From Gp22-AA3 sp964384905 (GTDB lineage: Bacteria; Acidobacteriota; Polarisedimenticolia; Gp22-AA2), in the NCBI GenBank assembly GCA_964384905.1, contig CAYLND010000003.1, positions 1 through 64,000 of the forward strand: 64,000 bases of DNA, in the 5' to 3' direction. Below, one piece after another: positions 42,540-51,497 of the stretch. The notes beneath the pieces are model-generated. The model was not told where the DNA came from. It worked only from the letters and a program-made list of their open reading frames with translations, and did not search any database. Positions within the stretch are counted from its first letter, which is position 1, and every line of letters starts with the position of its first letter. Both the position numbers and the translations under genes were made by a program.

Positions 42540-44272
42540 CACATCAGGTACTTGTCCGAGCCATCCCCCGGACCCGACTCGTCGCCATCCTCGCCCTCGT
42601 CCCGGTGCTTCTTCCAGTAGTCGTCGATGGCGCTGCGGATGGCGGCCTCCTCCGGCACGCGCAGGTTGTGGATCGCCGCCAGCAGCAGGATCGCCTGCCC
42701 GACCTGCGCGGTGTCCTTCGGGAGATGGTGGCGCAACGGCTCGATCAGGTCGCGCGTCCCCAGCAGAGACACCCAGCGTGCCGCGTTGCCCGGACCGGCC
42801 GCCTCGAAGAAGAAATCCGCGTGCTCGAGGACCAGCGCCGCGGCCTCGGCGGTTCCCTGCTCGCACAGGCTGATCAGGAGGCTGTGGCCGGAGTCCTCCT
42901 CCAGCGTGCCCGCCTCCAGCCGGGCGCGTGCCGCCTCGAGGACCGCCCCCTCCAGCTTGGACAGGGCGTGCTCTGCCGCCTCGTAAAGGTACGAATTCTC
43001 CTCCGCAAGGAAATCGATGATCTCATTCACCGCACCGACCGAGCGCAGCTCGCCGAGCGTCTCGATCGCCATCCCCTGAGGGAAGAAAGGGCCACGGGAG
43101 GCGGCGATCGCCAGGCACCGATCTTCGACGGCGCGCCGGGCCTGCGAGCGCGCCGGGGTACCGGTCTCCCCGGCCGCCTCGACCGCTCGCCGGATCGCCT
43201 GCGGCAGGTCGTCCATCATGAAGGAGGTCTCCTCCTCGAGAAGCGCCAGCAAGGCGTCGAGATCCCCCGAGAGACGGCGCACCTCCAGCGTGTAGTTGCG
43301 ATACCTCGCCATCTTCACCACCGCGGCGATCAAGAAGCCGATGACCCACTCGCGCAGATGCGGACCGAGGCCCTCGACGGGCCCGACCACCTCGGGCTCC
43401 GCCCAGTACACGGACACCTCGACGATGCGATCGACGAGATCGTCGCCCGGCGCGCGCCGCACCTCACGCGCGCGCTCCTTGACGGTCCGCGCCAGGGCCG
43501 CCGCGCTGTCCTCGAAATCGCCGGCCTCCAGAGCGGCAGAGATCGATGCGATCACGGCCTCGCCCAGAGCCGGCCGCAGGTCGCAGTTGTAGGCCGATTC
43601 GATCGCCTTGAGCGTACGCGGGAAATCGATGCGGCCGCTCAGGTTGGTCCGGAAGCACCAGCCGCAGTCGTCGATCTGCAGGTGGTCCATCAGGGCGCGG
43701 AAGGCCTCGCCCGTGTCGCCGCCACCCGCGCCCTTCCATTGCAACGATCGGATCCACGCCTGCAGGAGCGTCCGGTAACCGCCCGGCTCGGCGATCTGCA
43801 GCGCCGACGGCAGGATCGACGGCGAGCCGAACCAATCCGCCCGCTTCTTCAGGAACGACTGCAGCTCGTCCCGTGCCGGCGTGTCACCGCGCTCCGCCAG
43901 GGCGTCCAGGACGAACGCCCAGCACTCCTCGTCGAAGTCGCGCCGCTCGAACGCCTCGCGAACCTGCCGTATCGACTCCGGCGCCCTGAGCCGGACCAGC
44001 GCCTCGAGGGCGCGCGCCGCCGGCATGCCGCGCAGCGTCTTGACTCCGCGGGCCAGCCCCGGCAGATGGCCGGGCCCCCCGTGGCGGCCCAGGTGCGACG
44101 CCACCAGCTCCGGCGTCAGATCGTGCTCGTCGAACAGGTAGGGTGCCAGGAGGTCCGTCGCTTCCTTGGCGTAGTGTCGTGCCAGGCGGTCGGCCGCCCA
44201 GTAGCGGACCTCGGGGTCCTCGTATCGTAGGAAGCGCGCCAGATCGTTCAGCGACCAGAGTCTTTCGGCCAT
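42539..44272 (-). CDS. HEAT-repeat protein
   Basis: A 577-residue soluble, helical protein. N-terminal repeats such as DPEVRYWAADRLARHY and ARALEALVRLRAPESIRQVREAF have the HEAT pattern; more lie near the C-terminus (LYEAAEHALSKLEGAVLEAARARL). The tail is acidic (DEGEDGDESGPGDGSD). Such proteins are protein-binding scaffolds or signalling helpers. No enzyme motif, no signal peptide. The ATG at 44272 follows the promoter at 44300-44328 by a leader of about 20 bases. Coupled to the exported unknown protein downstream. Confidence 0.8.
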   Translation of the reverse strand: MAERLWSLNDLARFLRYEDPEVRYWAADRLARHYAKEATDLLAPYLFDEHDLTPELVASHLGRHGGPGHLPGLARGVKTLRGMPAARALEALVRLRAPESIRQVREAFERRDFDEECWAFVLDALAERGDTPARDELQSFLKKRADWFGSPSILPSALQIAEPGGYRTLLQAWIRSLQWKGAGGGDTGEAFRALMDHLQIDDCGWCFRTNLSGRIDFPRTLKAIESAYNCDLRPALGEAVIASISAALEAGDFEDSAAALARTVKERAREVRRAPGDDLVDRIVEVSVYWAEPEVVGPVEGLGPHLREWVIGFLIAAVVKMARYRNYTLEVRRLSGDLDALLALLEEETSFMMDDLPQAIRRAVEAAGETGTPARSQARRAVEDRCLAIAASRGPFFPQGMAIETLGELRSVGAVNEIIDFLAEENSYLYEAAEHALSKLEGAVLEAARARLEAGTLEEDSGHSLLISLCEQGTAEAAALVLEHADFFFEAAGPGNAARWVSLLGTRDLIEPLRHHLPKDTAQVGQAILLLAAIHNLRVPEEAAIRSAIDDYWKKHRDEGEDGDESGPGDGSDKYLM

Positions 44273-44299
44273 AAAGTTTCGACCCTTCGGACCGCACGC

Positions 44300-44328
44300 A
44301 TTATAGATGATGGGAGCCGAACGGTCAC
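44300..44328 (-). promoter_or_regulatory. Promoter of the HEAT-repeat gene
   Basis: On the minus strand GTGACC (44328-44323), 17 bases, TATAAT (44305-44300). The -10 is a perfect match and the -35 has 4 of 6. Confidence 0.6.
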
Positions 44329-44402
44329 GCGGCGAGCGGCACCGCGGAGGTCGCGTGATCCCGGGACCGGGCCGCGCGCCCACCTCGATGCTTCAGGGAA
44401 GA

Positions 44403-44496
44403 TGGCGGAGAGGGGGGGATTCGAACCCCCGACACCCGTTTTGGCGGGTGTAACTGCTTAGCAGGCAGCCCTGTTCGGCCACTCCAGCACCTCTCC
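44403..44496 (-). tRNA. tRNA-Ser (anticodon GCT)
   Basis: 94 bases with encoded CCA. Acceptor GGAGAGG/CCTCTCC, anticodon loop CTGCTAA giving GCT, and a long variable arm (ACACCCG against CGGGTGT). Reads AGC and AGT codons. Confidence 0.95.
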
Positions 44497-44695
44497 GCGC
44501 TTGTACTTCAAGAGCTTGCGCGATGCTGGTCCCGGAGCCGGGCCCGCGGGCAACAGTTCCGGTGCCTGTCGGCGACGGGGGCATCGGGAGCTTGCGGCAT
44601 GGTACCACGGTCGCTTGCTCAGGTCAGCGGACCGATCCTCTTGTTCAAGGAGGCCCAAACCGCTAGGATGCGCGGAACACTGGAGGAAGAATCAG

Positions 44696-44815
44696 ATGAA
44701 TGACGCCATCGGCACGCAGATCGTCGCGGCGCTTCTCAACGTCAACAAGACGCTGGGCGCGATCCATGCGGAGCTCAGCAAGATCGCCTCCGCGAAGGGC
44801 CAGAAATCGTCCTAG
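44696..44815 (+). CDS. Possible 39-residue protein
   Basis: A short frame from the ATG at 44696 with GGAGGA 8 bases upstream and a -10-like GCTAGGAT (44663-44670) before it. The predicted peptide is an amphipathic helix (IVAALLNVNKTLGAIHAEL) with a basic, serine-ending tail. Codon use is less GC-biased than the neighbours. No family recognised. The ribosome-binding site is the main support; it may also be chance. Confidence 0.45.
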   Translation: MNDAIGTQIVAALLNVNKTLGAIHAELSKIASAKGQKSS

Positions 44816-44898
44816 GAGAACCCGCCCTGATCCGACCTCTCCCTCTCAAGCGCGATGATCCGGGCTCCCTCGAGCCTCGAACGGCGGACACGCGAAGC

Positions 44899-45993
44899 GT
44901 GCGATTCCAATGGTGCCTGCTGGTGTGCGTCGCCACAAGTCTGGCCGCGTGGGTCGGCGGATCGCCGATCAGGGCGGCCGAGCCGCCTGCGGCGGAGCCA
45001 CGCGGGGCCAAGCCGCCCGTGGTCGTCGGCACGGCGCGGGCCGCGCCGGGCGAGACGGTGCGCGGAACCCTGAAGGTGGCGGAGGCTTCCGACGGAGCTC
45101 CGATCGCCCTCCCGGTCGCGATCGTCGCCGGCAGCCGATCGGGGCCGGTCGTCTGGGTGCAGGCGTGCAGCCATGGTGACGAGTATGGCGGCCCGCGCGC
45201 CCTCCAGAACGTGGTGCGCGGTCTCGACCCCAAGACGATGTCCGGGACGCTGGTGGCCGTCATGATCACCAACGTCCCGGCCTTCCGGGGGCTGCAGCGC
45301 GTCAACCCCAGTCTCGACGATCTCGAGGACATCGGAGACGCCTACCCGGGTAAGGATCGCTTCACGACCGAGCGGGTCGCCGGAGCGATCCACGCCAGCG
45401 TCAAGGCGGTGGCCGACTATTTCGTCGATCTGCACACGGGCGGTGATCGGTTCCGCCAGCACCCCTTCGTCATGTACACGCTGACCGGATCGGTTCCGCA
45501 GGATCGCTACGACGATCTGGCGCGAGGTCTCGGTGTCCCGACGCTGTGGCGCGACACGGTCAAGGTCTTCCCGCTGGACGCGGTGACGACGTTCGCCGCG
45601 GAGGGCATCCCCTCGTTCCTGGTGGAGGTGGGTGGCGGGCAGCCGCTGGAGGCGGCCGACATCCGGCTGCAGGCCGACGCCGTGCGGAATCTTCTGCGCA
45701 AGGTCGGCATCGTGCACGGCGCCGCCGCGCGTCTGCCGAAGTACACGGTGGTGACCGGTTACCGGATCGTCACCAACGCGCGCGGCGGGTTCTTCGATGC
45801 CGCCGCCCAGCCCGGCGACCGCGTGAAGGAGGGCTCGGTCCTCGGCACGATCACCGACGTGTACGGCGACACGGTCGAGACGATGCGCGCTCCGGCCGGC
45901 ACCGACATCGTTCTCGGAGTCGGCACCTACCCCGCCGCGCCGACCGGCGGCTGGCTGTTCGAGCTCGGAACCGGTCTGACGGAGACCCCCTAG
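44899..45993 (+). CDS. Exported AstE/AspA-like zinc deacylase (M14-related)
   Basis: A 364-residue protein with a signal peptide (about residues 1-27, ending IRAAEPP). The zinc site is ACSHGDEYGG (His92, Glu95) and DLHTGG (about residue 177), typical of succinylglutamate desuccinylase/aspartoacylase relatives. The C-terminal part has a beta-barrel lid (GYRIVTNARGGFF, DRVKEGSVLGTI). Exported members probably remove acyl groups from N-acyl amino acids. GTG start; no clear ribosome-binding site. A monocistronic gene after the possible 39-residue ORF. Confidence 0.87.
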   Translation: MRFQWCLLVCVATSLAAWVGGSPIRAAEPPAAEPRGAKPPVVVGTARAAPGETVRGTLKVAEASDGAPIALPVAIVAGSRSGPVVWVQACSHGDEYGGPRALQNVVRGLDPKTMSGTLVAVMITNVPAFRGLQRVNPSLDDLEDIGDAYPGKDRFTTERVAGAIHASVKAVADYFVDLHTGGDRFRQHPFVMYTLTGSVPQDRYDDLARGLGVPTLWRDTVKVFPLDAVTTFAAEGIPSFLVEVGGGQPLEAADIRLQADAVRNLLRKVGIVHGAAARLPKYTVVTGYRIVTNARGGFFDAAAQPGDRVKEGSVLGTITDVYGDTVETMRAPAGTDIVLGVGTYPAAPTGGWLFELGTGLTETP

Positions 45994-46112
45994 AGCCCGG
46001 GACCCGCGAATCCCGCCGGCACCATCACCCGTCTCCCGCCACCGTGCTACCCCGCGAAACCGCGCGCCGCCGGCCCTTGACCCTTCGATCGCGCCGACGG
46101 TACGCTGCCGTC

Positions 46113-47090
46113 GTGGCCCCTGAAGAGATTCACGATCCGGAACGCGGCGACGACGCGGCCGGCGCGCCGCGCACGCCGCTGGCGCGGATCGAGGGCGTCT
46201 GGGTCAAGCTCGAGCACCTGAACCCGAGCGGCAGCGTCAAGGACCGCGTCGCGAGCCACGTGCTGGCGAGCGGTCTGCGCGACGGCACGCTCCGTCCCGG
46301 GCAGGAGGTGGTCGAGCCGACCTCCGGCAACGCCGGGATCGCGCTCGCCTACTGGGCGAAGCGTCTCGGTCTGCGGGCGGTCGTCTTCATGCCGGAGAAC
46401 ATGACGATCGAGCGCCAGGCAATCATCCGCGGTCATCGAGCGCGTCTGATCCTGACACCGGAGCCCGAGGGCGTCGTCGGGGCGATACGCAGGGCGCGCG
46501 AGTACGCCCAGGCAGGTCCGGATCGCTTCCTGTTCGATCAGTTCGACGACGAGGCCGGCGTCGAGGCGCAGGCGGCGCTGGGACGCGAGGCGCTCGAGCA
46601 GGCGCGCCGGCAGGGGATCGATCGGTTCGACGCCGTCATCGCGGGGGTCGGGACCGGCGGCACGATCGTCGGCGCCGGCGGCGCGATCAAGAAGGCGCAT
46701 CCCGCAGCGCGTCTCATCGCGGTCGAGCCGGAGGCGAGCCCGCTGGTGTGCAAGCAGCTGTTCTCGCGCGTCTGCCCTCCGCCCGCGCTGCCGCCTCTGC
46801 ACGACTATCCGATGGCGGTCTGCCATCTGCAGGAGGGCATCGGCGACGGCCTGGTGCCCGGCATCGTGCGACGCCACCGCGGTCTGCTGGACGACGCCGT
46901 CCTGGTGAGCGACCGCGAGGCTCTCGAGGAGACGCGGCGGCTCCACCGCGCCGGCCACCCGGTCGGCCCCTCGTCCGGGACCAACATGGTCGTGGCGCGC
47001 CGGCTGGCGGCGGACGGGCTGAACGTGCTGACCTTCTTTCCCGACCGGATCGACCGCTACCGCAGCCTGCCGGAGTTCAAGGACATCTGA
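46113..47090 (+). CDS. Cysteine synthase/cystathionine beta-synthase family PLP enzyme
   Basis: A 325-residue fold-type II PLP enzyme. The lysine lies in LNPSGSVKDRVA, the substrate loop is EPTSGNAGIALAYWA (the common SGNTG is SGNAG here), and the phosphate loop is AGVGTGGTIVGAG. The C-terminal GPSSGTNM segment is present. It could be a CysK/CysM-type cysteine synthase or a beta-replacing relative. The changed SGNTG may alter substrate choice. GTG start without a clear ribosome-binding site; 22 bases downstream comes the serine hydrolase. Confidence 0.85.
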   Translation: MAPEEIHDPERGDDAAGAPRTPLARIEGVWVKLEHLNPSGSVKDRVASHVLASGLRDGTLRPGQEVVEPTSGNAGIALAYWAKRLGLRAVVFMPENMTIERQAIIRGHRARLILTPEPEGVVGAIRRAREYAQAGPDRFLFDQFDDEAGVEAQAALGREALEQARRQGIDRFDAVIAGVGTGGTIVGAGGAIKKAHPAARLIAVEPEASPLVCKQLFSRVCPPPALPPLHDYPMAVCHLQEGIGDGLVPGIVRRHRGLLDDAVLVSDREALEETRRLHRAGHPVGPSSGTNMVVARRLAADGLNVLTFFPDRIDRYRSLPEFKDI

Positions 47091-47106
47091 ACGGGAGGAG
47101 CCGTCG

Positions 47107-48798
47107 ATGCGCATCGCGCGCGCTCTCGTGTGCTGTCTCATCGGTGCCGGCGTCCCGTCGTTCGGCGATGCGCTCCGCGCCGCCGAGGACCCGCCCGGGC
47201 TGCAGGCGGCCTGGAAGCGTCTGGACGAGTTCGTGCGGCGCACGATGCGCGAGGACAACATCCCGGGCGTGTCGCTGGCGCTGACCGACCGGAGGCGGCT
47301 TCTGCACGTCGCGACCTACGGCTTCTCCGATCTCGAAGCGCGCCGGCCGCTGACTCCCGACCACCTGCTGGAGATCGGATCGATCACCAAGTCGTTCACT
47401 TCGATCGCGCTGTTGCAGCTGCACGACGAGGGACGCTTCGACCCGCGCGCGCCGGTGACGACCTACCTGCCGTGGTTCAAGGTGCAGACGACGTTCGCTC
47501 CGCTCACGTCCCACGACCTGCTGACCCACACCGCCGCCCTGCCGCGCGACCGCGACGACATCCCGTCGTCGCTGTACCAGGCGGTCGCCGTCGCCGACCG
47601 GGTCGTCGGCGAGGCGCCGGGCCGGCACTTCCGCTACTCGAACATCGGCTACCAGGTCCTGAGCCATCTGCTCGAGGCGATCGACGGCAGGCCGTACGGC
47701 GATCTCATCAAGGCGCGCGTCCTGGATCGGCTCGGCATGACGCACACGGCCCCGACGCTGACGCACGCCCTGCGGCCGCGCATGGCGATCGGATACGAGG
47801 ATCTGTTCGACGATCGCCCCGGCCATCCGAGTCATCCGCGCGTGCAGGGGACCTGGGTGGAGTACGGCGAAGGCGACGGCAGCATCGCCTCCACGCCGGC
47901 CGACATGGCGGCCTACGTCCGCATGCTCCTGAACCGCGGAGCGGGCCCGAGCGGCCGCCTCGTGTCGGAGGAGGGCTTTGGTCTGCTGATCCAGCCGGCC
48001 ATCGACGCCGGCGAGGGCTGGTCCTACGGGTACGGACTGGAGACCCGGAAGGCGGACGGACACACGATCGTCGCGCACAGCGGCGGCATGATCGGCTACT
48101 ACGCGCGCATCATGGGGGATCTGACCAGCGGTCTGGGCGTGGCCATCATGATCAACGGACCGGGGAGCAGCGTCGAGATCGCCAACTTCGCCCTCCAGGT
48201 GGCGGACAGCGCCGTGCGCGGCCGGCCGCTGCCGCCGCTCCCGCCGGACGATCCTCTGACGCGGGTCAAGAGCCCCGCCGACTATGCCGGCACCTTCACC
48301 TCGCCGGACGGTCGCAAGCTGGTCCTGTCGGCGGAGGGGGATCACCTGATCCTGACGCACGCCGGGAAGAAGCTCGTCCTCGAGACACGCGACGACGATC
48401 GGTTCTACGTGCCGCACGCCGATTTCTCCATGTTCCTGCTCGCATTCGGTCGCGACGACGGCAGGGTGGTCGAGGCGTCCTATGGATCCGACTGGTACGC
48501 CGGCGAGCATTACGCAGGCCCGCGCTCCTTCGACCATCCCAGGGAGTGGGACGCCTATGTCGGCCACTACCGCACCGTCAATCCGTGGGAGTCGAACTTC
48601 CGCCTGCTCCTCCGCAAGGGCCAACTGCTGTTCAGCACGACGGAGAGCGAAGAGGCGGTCACGCCGCTCGAGGGCGGGCTGTTCCGCGTCGGCGAGGACT
48701 ACTCCGCCGAGCGCCTGCGCTTCGACACCGTGATCGGCGGGCGGGCCCTGCAGGCGAACCTGTCGGGTGTCCCCTACTACAGGGTCTTCACGCCATGA
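47107..48798 (+). CDS. Exported serine hydrolase of the beta-lactamase/AmpC family with C-terminal extension
   Basis: A 563-residue protein. Signal peptide at about 1-26. Class C-type residues: Ser92 and Lys95 in SITKSF, Tyr in RYSNIGYQVLSHLLE, and HSGGMIGY in place of KTG. The catalytic domain ends near residue 370; a C-terminal beta-rich part (about 385-563, DUF3471-like position) follows. Such proteins are mostly esterases or D-amino peptidases, not lactamases. A strong Shine-Dalgarno, GGGAGGAG, precedes the ATG. Its 3' end overlaps queG by 11 bases, tail-to-tail. Confidence 0.9.
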   Translation: MRIARALVCCLIGAGVPSFGDALRAAEDPPGLQAAWKRLDEFVRRTMREDNIPGVSLALTDRRRLLHVATYGFSDLEARRPLTPDHLLEIGSITKSFTSIALLQLHDEGRFDPRAPVTTYLPWFKVQTTFAPLTSHDLLTHTAALPRDRDDIPSSLYQAVAVADRVVGEAPGRHFRYSNIGYQVLSHLLEAIDGRPYGDLIKARVLDRLGMTHTAPTLTHALRPRMAIGYEDLFDDRPGHPSHPRVQGTWVEYGEGDGSIASTPADMAAYVRMLLNRGAGPSGRLVSEEGFGLLIQPAIDAGEGWSYGYGLETRKADGHTIVAHSGGMIGYYARIMGDLTSGLGVAIMINGPGSSVEIANFALQVADSAVRGRPLPPLPPDDPLTRVKSPADYAGTFTSPDGRKLVLSAEGDHLILTHAGKKLVLETRDDDRFYVPHADFSMFLLAFGRDDGRVVEASYGSDWYAGEHYAGPRSFDHPREWDAYVGHYRTVNPWESNFRLLLRKGQLLFSTTESEEAVTPLEGGLFRVGEDYSAERLRFDTVIGGRALQANLSGVPYYRVFTP

Positions 48799-49954
48799 GG
48801 TGCCGCGCGTTTCGCCGCCGGCCGCTCTCCCCGACCCCGTCGAGCGCGTCGGACATCTCGGACCGGACCTCGGGGTCGGTCTCGGCGGCGCGCGCGCGCT
48901 CGAGAGCGCGCCGGGCACCGGCGTCACCCGATCGGCCAAGGGCCCAGGCGGCGGCGCCACGCACCACCGGGTCCGGATCGGACAGTTTCTGGAGAGCGGC
49001 GCGGAGCGCCCTCTCGTCCCCCGTGTTTCGGGCCACGATCAGGGCGTTGCGCACCAGACCGACCCGTCGAGGGCGCCCCAGGGCGGTCGGCGCGAACTCC
49101 TCCGTGAAGGCCCTCTCGTCCAGCCGCACCAGGTCCTCGAGGTCGCGCCGCTCGAGGTGGGCCCCGGGCCGGAACGCGCCGTCCGGGACCGGCTCCGTCT
49201 TCCGGTTCCAGGGGCAGACCTCCTGGCAGATATCGCAGCCGAACACCCAGTCGCCCAGATCATGGCGCCGCTCGGGAGGGATCCGGCCGTGCAGCTCGAT
49301 CGTCAAGTAGGAGATGCAGCGGGTCGAGTCGACCAGGTAGGGCTCGGGGATCGCCCCGGTGGGGCAGGCATCGAGACAGGCGGTGCAGGTCCCGCACCGG
49401 TCGTCCACCGGCGCATCGGGCGGCAGGTCGAGACTCGTCAGGATTTCACCGAGGAGCAGCCATGAGTTGCCGCGCGGACCGATCAGGTTGGTGCTCTTCC
49501 CGAACCAGCCGAGACCGGCGCGCGCCGCGAGCTCGCGCTCCAGGACCGGCCCGGTGTCGGTATAGACGCGTGTCCGCGCCCCGGGCGCCTCCGTCTCGAT
49601 GAAGCGGGCCAGCGAGCGAAGCCGGGTCGTCAGCTCGGCGTGGTAGTCTCGGCCAACGCTGTATCGCGCCACGCGGGCGACCAGACCGGCCTGCGAGCGT
49701 CGATCTTCTTTATAGGGGAGGTACGGGACCGCCGCGGCCACCGCCGTGCGGGCCCACGGGAAGCGCCGGCGGAGATCGGCACGGGTCTCTTCGGTCCGGG
49801 CCATCCATCCCATCTCGCCGGCGCGGCCGCCGTCGAGCCAATCCTTCAGGAAGCCGGCGTGCTCCGACGGCGTAATGCCGGCGATCCCGACGGCTCCGAG
49901 ACCGAGGTCCAGACCCTTGTCCTTGACGCGGCGCGCCAGCGCGGCGGTGTCCAT
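48788..49954 (-). CDS. queG: Epoxyqueuosine reductase QueG
   Basis: A 388-residue protein. Corrinoid-binding N-terminal domain, then two [4Fe-4S] clusters: CGTCTACLDACPTGAI and CDICQEVCPWN, with a CISYL cysteine between. A C-terminal HEAT-like part (EERALRAALQKL, DPDPVVRGAAAWALGRS) is usual in QueG. It performs the last step of queuosine formation at the wobble base of tRNAs, using cobalamin. The extension is somewhat longer than normal, with a basic tail. Confidence 0.96.
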   Translation of the reverse strand: MDTAALARRVKDKGLDLGLGAVGIAGITPSEHAGFLKDWLDGGRAGEMGWMARTEETRADLRRRFPWARTAVAAAVPYLPYKEDRRSQAGLVARVARYSVGRDYHAELTTRLRSLARFIETEAPGARTRVYTDTGPVLERELAARAGLGWFGKSTNLIGPRGNSWLLLGEILTSLDLPPDAPVDDRCGTCTACLDACPTGAIPEPYLVDSTRCISYLTIELHGRIPPERRHDLGDWVFGCDICQEVCPWNRKTEPVPDGAFRPGAHLERRDLEDLVRLDERAFTEEFAPTALGRPRRVGLVRNALIVARNTGDERALRAALQKLSDPDPVVRGAAAWALGRSGDAGARRALERARAAETDPEVRSEMSDALDGVGESGRRRNARHLMA

Positions 49955-50011
49955 CGCATCCGCTCCGCGGCCAGACTAGCACGAAGCCGCGGCGGGACGC
50001 GGGCGCCGGCT

Positions 50012-50540
50012 TCAACCTTCGGCGCCGAGGTCGACCGCCGCGGCGACTCTCTCGACGATCTCCCGTCCGATCGCGATTGATGCGGTCGCCGCCGGGGAGG
50101 GAACGTTCAGAACGTGGATCAGACGCTTCTGGGAGACGATCAGAAAATCGTCGACCAGCCGGCCAGAACGGTCGACGGCCTGGGCGCGCACCCCCGACCC
50201 GGTCGGGCGCAGGTCGTCGTCGGCCAGCGCGGGCAGCAGCCGGCGCGCGGCGCGCGCGAAAGCCCTCCGGCTCAGCGCGCGCGCCATCTCGGCGGCGCCG
50301 GTCCGCCAGAGTCGCGCGGCCATTCTCCAGAAGCCGGGGAACGCCAGCATGCCGCCCAGATCCGCGAGCCTGAAGTCCGACGGCCGATACCCCTCGCGCG
50401 CCAGGGCGAGGACGGCGTTCGGTCCGGCCAGGACGCCCCCGTCGACCCGCTTCGTCACGTGCACGCCCAGGAAAGGCAGACGCACGTCCGGCACGGGGTA
50501 GACGAGGCCGTTCCCCTGAGGTGTTCGTTGGCCGGCGACC
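50012..50540 (-). CDS. lhgO: L-2-hydroxyglutarate oxidase, C-terminal fragment (left of gap)
   Basis: In frame from LVYPVPDVRLPFLGVH to the end at 50012 this is the C-terminal half of an LhgO/L2HGDH enzyme: GPNAVLALAREGY, GVRAQAVDRSG and LNVPSPAATASIAIG are diagnostic. The reading continues up to about 50540 (AGQRTPQGNG), where it merges into sequence that does not belong. It matches the N-terminal fragment right of the gap; together they are one gene in the organism. The enzyme oxidises L-2-hydroxyglutarate to 2-oxoglutarate with FAD. Confidence 0.85.
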
Positions 50541-50562
50541 CCGTAGGACCCCCCCCCGAAGG

Positions 50563-50791
50563 GGTCACGGCCAGTTCGAGGCCCGAAAGGCCCCCCACGG
50601 CTCCCGGCAATGGCTCCCCCTGGTCGAAGAACCTCGCGGTCCGAGCCGCCTCGAACTCCATGAGCCGGCGGAACCCCTCACCGCGCTCATGGGCCAAAAG
50701 CTGGCTTGCCCTGACCCCGAAGCGGCGCTGGTCGTCCTCGGGCAGGTAGATACGGTCCTTTTTCAGGTCCACGGACACATCTTGCCAGAAA
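50563..50791 (-). pseudogene. Fragment of a squalene/phytoene synthase at a contig end (probable assembly chimera)
   Basis: On the minus strand this reads WQDVSVDLKKDRIYLPEDD and FRRLMEFEAARTARFFDQG, ending GLELAVT. This is the central part of an HpnC/HpnD/CrtB-type prenyl synthase, unrelated to the oxidase on each side. It joins the oxidase sequence at a G-rich stretch (50550s). The most economical reading is that a different genomic locus was spliced onto the end of the left contig. It should not be taken as a local gene. Confidence 0.7.
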
Positions 50792-50801
50792 NNNNNNNNN
50801 N
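50792..50801. other. Assembly gap (10 N) inside the L-2-hydroxyglutarate oxidase gene
   Basis: Ten N. The first 50 bases right of the gap (50802-50855) match 50513-50560 left of it with many differences, so the contig ends overlap around AGQR-PQ. Confidence 0.9.
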
Positions 50802-51481
50802 CACCTGAGGTGCGCGTTGGCCGGCGATCTCGTAGTACTCCCCCCGGAACGGCACGATCGCCACCCCCGGGTCGGCGCCCGCCCGCCGAGCGTCTCGAGG
50901 ACGACTTCCGAGGCCCCGTGCGCCACGCCGACGACCCGCGCGCCGGCGCGCACCTGGCCGCCGCTGCGCTCCAGAAGCGTCGCGAAGCGGGAGGTCACCG
51001 CGCCGTAATCGGTGACGGCGGCACCCGGCACGCGCAGGGCGCGCAGACCCCGGCAGGCCGGCTCGACCTCGCGCAGCGGCCCGGGGCCGAGCAGCGAGAG
51101 CCCCCGAACGCCGTTGGCCAGGCCGCGCCGATGGATCTCCGCCAGGCCGGCCAGCTCGCGCTCCTCGATCGCCACGACAACCTTGCCACAGCGGCGCAGC
51201 GGCAGACCGTTCTCCTCGCAGAACCGGGTCATCTCCGCCGCTCCCTCGACGCACAGACGAGCCTTCAGGGAGCCGGGCATGTAATAGACGCCGGAGTGGA
51301 TCACGCCGCTGTTGCGGCCGCTCTGGTGGGTCCCGACGCGCGGCTCTTTCTCGAGCACCACGACGCGCAGCCGGGGGAAGCGGGCCAGCGCGGCCCGGGC
51401 GGTCGCCAGACCGACGAGACCGCCGCCGATGATCGCCAAGTCGACGCGCGCGCCGCTCACGCGCTCTTCACGCCGGCGCAT
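50802..51481 (-). CDS. lhgO: L-2-hydroxyglutarate oxidase, N-terminal fragment (right of gap)
   Basis: From the ATG at 51481: FAD motif LAIIGGGLVGLATARAAL, then SGRNSGVIHSGVYY, LPLRRCGKVVVAI and EVEPACRGLRALRVP, all typical. The frame breaks near 50880: the next parts (PGVAIVPFRGEYYEIAG) are in a different frame and about 25 residues with the NCAG..SDR segment are missing. Since this is at a contig end, an assembly error is more likely than a real lesion. The full enzyme would be about 400 residues. Confidence 0.85.
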
Positions 51482-51497
51482 GCGTGACCCGCCGGGC

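Noticed and set aside
47107..48798. Beta-lactamase / antibiotic resistance gene
   Set aside because: Although of the AmpC fold, it has HSGG rather than KTG, a long C-terminal extension and no regulatory partner; most such proteins are esterases or peptidases.
50563..50791. Squalene synthase fragment as evidence of hopanoid genes at this locus
   Set aside because: It lies at a contig end, is fused out of context into another gene and has no start or stop of its own. It says only that such a gene exists in the sample.
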